From positions 1 through 7,274 of the forward strand of contig JBCCFD010000414.1 of assembly GCA_039029915.1 (NCBI GenBank): 7,274 nucleotides of DNA, given 5' to 3'. The translations under genes were made by a program, and so were the position numbers. The notes below the pieces were generated by a model that made no database searches, was not told the origin of the DNA, and saw only the letters and a list, made by a program, of their open reading frames with translations. Shown here piece after piece: positions 6,181-7,274 of the stretch (positions are counted from its first letter, which is position 1; each line of letters opens with the position of its first letter). Source of the stretch: QQUD01 sp039029915. GTDB taxonomy: Bacteria; Chloroflexota; Anaerolineae; Promineifilales; Promineifilaceae.

Positions 6181-6239
6181 AAAATTTATAAAAATCTAGG
6201 GTATTCACCCATTCGTAAGGTCCAATTAAAAATGGATTG

Positions 6240-6248
6240 TGATATACT
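6240..6248 (+). promoter_or_regulatory. Extended -10 promoter of the small membrane protein gene
   Basis: TGA-TATACT gives the TGn extension plus a -10 hexamer with one mismatch to TATAAT. No good -35 box exists at 16-18 bp, which is usual for extended -10 promoters. Transcription would start near 6255, only about ten bases before the leader hairpin at 6264. Confidence 0.5.
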
Positions 6249-6263
6249 GTTTCCAACAGATTC

Positions 6264-6300
6264 CTCATTAAGATGAAAATCCAGCTTAATGAGCTTTTTT
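6264..6300 (+). terminator. Terminator-like hairpin in the leader of the small membrane protein gene
   Basis: CTCATTAAG (6264-6272) pairs perfectly with CTTAATGAG (6285-6293) around a 12-base loop, followed by C and six T (6295-6300). The T-tract directly abuts AGGAGA, the gene's Shine-Dalgarno sequence. No gene lies upstream on this strand that would need a terminator, so it is best read as an attenuator or as the 3' end of a very short transcript. The stem is AT-rich, so termination may be partial. Confidence 0.6.
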
Positions 6301-6313
6301 AGGAGAATTTCGG

Positions 6314-6502
6314 ATGACTAAAACATATAAAAGACGCCAACCCAAAAAGAGATTACCCAAAATGTCGAAAAGCGCTCGCATTTACAATCGTAAAAGAAGC
6401 TTTGCTGAAAAGTTCTTGATCGTTATGGGCATTATCATCGTTTTGAGTATGGTTATTAGCCTTGTTGCGGGTCAATTAGGTGGCGGACACGGCGGATTTT
6501 AA
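6314..6502 (+). CDS. Small basic single-helix membrane protein, function unknown
   Basis: A 62-residue product that I do not recognise. The N-terminal 32 or so residues are strongly basic (KRRQPKKRLPK, then RIYNRKRS) and should stay in the cytoplasm, perhaps touching nucleic acid or lipid head groups. One hydrophobic helix follows at about 34-53 (FLIVMGIIIVLSMVISLVAG), then a short Gly/His tail (GGGHGGF). The gene looks real: a strong AGGAGA (6301-6306) stands seven bases ahead of the ATG, with a promoter and hairpin upstream. It is alone on its strand, divergent from the riboflavin unit and convergent with the Rid-family gene. No cleavable signal or catalytic motif is seen. Confidence 0.75.
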   Translation: MTKTYKRRQPKKRLPKMSKSARIYNRKRSFAEKFLIVMGIIIVLSMVISLVAGQLGGGHGGF

Positions 6503-6528
6503 AAAAGCCAATCAAGCACAGAGATTGG
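6501..6528 (-). terminator. Weak intrinsic terminator of the Rid-family gene
   Basis: In the minus direction CCAATC (6528-6523) pairs with GATTGG (6513-6508), then C and six U (6506-6501). It lies about 25 bases after the Rid stop codon and its T-tract overlaps the end of the converging small gene. The stem is short (6 bp), so efficiency is doubtful. The same bases 6523-6532 can instead pair with 6543-6552. Confidence 0.5.
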
Positions 6529-6552
6529 GAATAAACGAACAAATTCCCAATC
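6523..6552. repeat. Perfect 10-bp inverted repeat between convergent genes
   Basis: GATTGGGAAT (6523-6532) and ATTCCCAATC (6543-6552) form a perfect 10-bp stem with a 10-base loop, starting two bases after the Rid stop codon. No T-tract follows directly on either strand. It could act as a bidirectional 3' stem for both convergent transcripts, and it competes with the terminator pairing at 6508-6528. Confidence 0.6.
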
Positions 6553-6553
6553 C

Positions 6554-6943
6554 TTAACCCCCAATCACAGCATCAACTTCAATTTCAATCAACATATCAG
6601 GGTTAATCAATTTGGAAACCTCCAGCATTGTTGCAGCTGGACGTATATTTCCGAAGAACTCCCCATGGGCGCGCCCAATCTCTTCCCAATAGCTAATATC
6701 TGTCACAAACATGCGTGTTCGGACAACATCTTCTAGACTTGCGCCAGCCTCATTTAAAGCGCTCTGAATGATTGTTAAAATCTGCTTAGTTTGAGCATAG
6801 CCGTCCTTTTTGCCTACTACATTTCCATCTTTATCAACGGCCGTTGTGCCCGCAACAAATACCATCGAGCCAACACGAACTGCCCTTGAGTAACCCACTT
6901 CAGCCTCCCAAGGTGCCCCGCTTGAAACCAATTGACGCTTCAT
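6554..6943 (-). CDS. Rid (YjgF/YER057c/UK114) family protein lacking the RidA catalytic arginine
   Basis: A cytoplasmic protein of 129 residues with the chorismate-mutase-like Rid fold; the family usually forms trimers with ligand pockets between subunits. Clear family features are VFVAGTTAVDKDGNVVG, RTRMFVTD, RPAATMLEVSKL and the closing IEIEVDAV. RidA itself, which hydrolyses enamine/imine intermediates, has an arginine in PAR-S-xxEV; here that site reads RPAAT, so the residue is alanine. Canonical imine deaminase activity is therefore not expected and the ligand is unknown. The ATG at 6943 is chosen because GGAGG (6951-6955) lies seven bases ahead of it; an in-frame TTG at 6961 would place that site inside the gene. 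It follows the kinase gene fragment by 55 bases on the same strand. One ACGGCCGT copy lies at 6837-6844. Confidence 0.93.
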   Translation of the reverse strand: MKRQLVSSGAPWEAEVGYSRAVRVGSMVFVAGTTAVDKDGNVVGKKDGYAQTKQILTIIQSALNEAGASLEDVVRTRMFVTDISYWEEIGRAHGEFFGNIRPAATMLEVSKLINPDMLIEIEVDAVIGG

Positions 6944-6950
6944 ATATATA

Positions 6951-6977
6951 CCTCCAATCAATATAGTTTTGAGGAGG
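6951..6977 (-). promoter_or_regulatory. Hairpin sequestering the Rid gene Shine-Dalgarno sequence
   Basis: On the transcript CCTCC (6977-6973) and TCAA (6972-6969) pair with TTGA (6961-6958) and GGAGG (6955-6951), with a two-base bulge and a seven-base loop. The GGAGG is the ribosome binding site of the Rid gene, so folding would hide it. The hairpin starts about 20 bases after the kinase stop codon. Confidence 0.45.
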
Positions 6978-6998
6978 ATTTTATCAAAAAATGGAAAT

Positions 6999-7274
6999 TT
7001 ATTGGGTTTTCATGTCATCGGTTAGGCGCAAGGTCGCTGGTAACATGATTTCAAAAATTGTGCCCTCGGTTTGACGATTTCTGGCCACAACTTTTCCGCC
7101 GTGCGCATCGACGATTGCTTTAACAGCCGCTAAACCAACACCTGATCCGCTTTGCCCACCGGTTTGGTTACTGCGGAAGTATTTTTTTGGCCATGGCCGT
7201 ACATGTACGTGCACAGCTAGGCTTGTGTTGGCGAGGAAGTGAAGTCTGTGGTTTTCACCTCCAGTCAGTCCGCC
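6999..7274 (-). CDS. Sensor histidine kinase, C-terminal end of the ATP-binding domain (partial, possibly disrupted)
   Basis: The frame is open from the window edge to TAA at 6999 (91 codons). The last 60 or so residues are the end of a HATPase_c domain: an F-box-like YFRSNQTGG, then the G2 box GSGVGLAAVKAIVDAHGG (glycines at 7134-7148), a TEGTIFEIMLP closing strand and a short tail. Kinases of this type sit at the membrane and phosphorylate a response regulator. Upstream of about 7182 the reading frame no longer resembles a kinase: the N and G1 boxes (DNG/DTGxGI) expected within 30-40 residues are not seen in any frame. The break coincides with a run of seven A in coding sense (7182-7188) and three abutting palindromes (7189-7214). 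A rearrangement, degraded gene or assembly join are all possible. The partner regulator is not in the window. Confidence 0.75.
   Translation of the reverse strand, partial: GGLTGGENHRLHFLANTSLAVHVHVRPWPKKYFRSNQTGGQSGSGVGLAAVKAIVDAHGGKVVARNRQTEGTIFEIMLPATLRLTDDMKTQ
7189..7214. repeat. Three abutting perfect palindromes
   Basis: GGCCATGGCC (7189-7198), GTACATGTAC (7199-7208) and GTGCAC (7209-7214) are each perfect palindromes and follow one another without a gap. They lie exactly where the histidine kinase similarity ends. They are unrelated to ACGGCCGT in sequence apart from a shared GGCCGT piece. Confidence 0.8.

Larger units (their letters stand above)
5798..6313. other. 516-bp divergent regulatory region without a convincing gene
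   Basis: This stretch holds the control elements of both flanking units. On the minus strand are a promoter (6108-6135), FMN aptamer (5954-6085), terminator (5901-5924) and a roughly 100-base stretch after the terminator leading to ribX. On the plus strand are an extended -10 promoter (6240-6248), an attenuator-like hairpin (6264-6300) and the Shine-Dalgarno sequence of the small membrane protein gene. Between the promoters, about 100 bp is very AT-rich. The part from 5798 to 5900 has no recognised element apart from a doubtful 26-codon frame. Confidence 0.85.
7..6844. repeat. Dispersed 8-bp palindrome ACGGCCGT, ten copies
   Basis: Exact copies start at 7, 442, 553, 767, 3158, 3182, 3574, 4606, 5624 and 6837. 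Five extend to the full 10-bp palindrome AACGGCCGTT (at 6, 552, 3157, 4605 and 6836). All lie in minus-strand coding regions, none in the plus-strand genes at 1238-3139 or in intergenic DNA. They are read in all three frames: Thr-Ala-Val, Asn/Asp-Gly-Arg and Lys-Arg-Pro-Phe, so the constraint is on DNA and not on protein. Near copies with one change occur at 232 and 2726. Confidence 0.9.

Noticed and set aside
6944..6961. Upstream TTG start for the Rid-family gene
   Set aside because: The added residues are encoded by the Shine-Dalgarno region itself; GGAGG is ideally spaced for the ATG at 6943.
6960..6987. Promoter for the Rid gene (TTGATA-16-TATATT on the minus strand)
   Set aside because: The boxes look fair, but transcription would start inside the GGAGG and destroy the ribosome site.
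1..7274. CRISPR array, tRNA, rRNA, phage or toxin-antitoxin genes
   Set aside because: No regularly spaced repeats, cloverleaf, rRNA-like stretch or mobile-element proteins were seen on either strand.

Overview
The window looks like a chromosomal segment of a moderate-GC bacterium, most plausibly a member of Chloroflexota (an Anaerolineae/Ardenticatenia-like lineage). The main reasons are a RibXY-type riboflavin importer under an FMN riboswitch, an arrangement known from Chloroflexi, and a dense short DNA palindrome. No 16S rRNA or other lineage marker is present, so this placement is an inference. There are nine protein-coding genes (two cut by the window edges), one riboswitch with its terminator, several good hairpins and no rRNA, tRNA, CRISPR array or insertion sequence that I can see.

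Left part (1-2161). tsaE and tsaB lie on the minus strand with an ATGA overlap; both serve the tRNA t6A modification. Across an AT-rich divergent gap of about 230 bp, a calcineurin-like metallophosphoesterase runs on the plus strand. A leader with a nested inverted repeat follows it.

Middle (2162-3906). A plus-strand DUF4349 lipoprotein converges on an ABC ATPase gene with only 2 bp between the stop codons. A perfect 10-bp hairpin made of two ACGGCCGT palindromes lies in the last codons of the ATPase gene and may stop transcription from both sides.

Riboflavin uptake unit (3142-6135, minus strand). In transcription order it holds a near-consensus sigma70 promoter, an FMN riboswitch aptamer, an intrinsic terminator (7-bp stem plus U6), a permease (RibX), a substrate-binding lipoprotein (RibY), a roughly 130-bp spacer of two large hairpins, and the ATPase. 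By homology alone these proteins would be called nitrate/taurine/thiamine-type transporters. The riboswitch points to riboflavin or FMN as the cargo, with import switched off when FMN is plentiful.

Right part (6240-7274). A 62-codon plus-strand gene for a small basic one-helix membrane protein has an extended -10 promoter and a terminator-like hairpin directly before its Shine-Dalgarno sequence. Converging on it is a Rid-family gene lacking the catalytic arginine of RidA, with its Shine-Dalgarno sequence buried in a hairpin. The last gene is the C-terminal end of a sensor histidine kinase whose recognisable homology stops next to three abutting perfect palindromes.

The most unusual genome-scale signal is the 8-bp palindrome ACGGCCGT, found ten times in 7.3 kb, always in coding DNA and in all three reading frames. 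It resembles the HIP1 element of cyanobacteria in behaviour but not in sequence.
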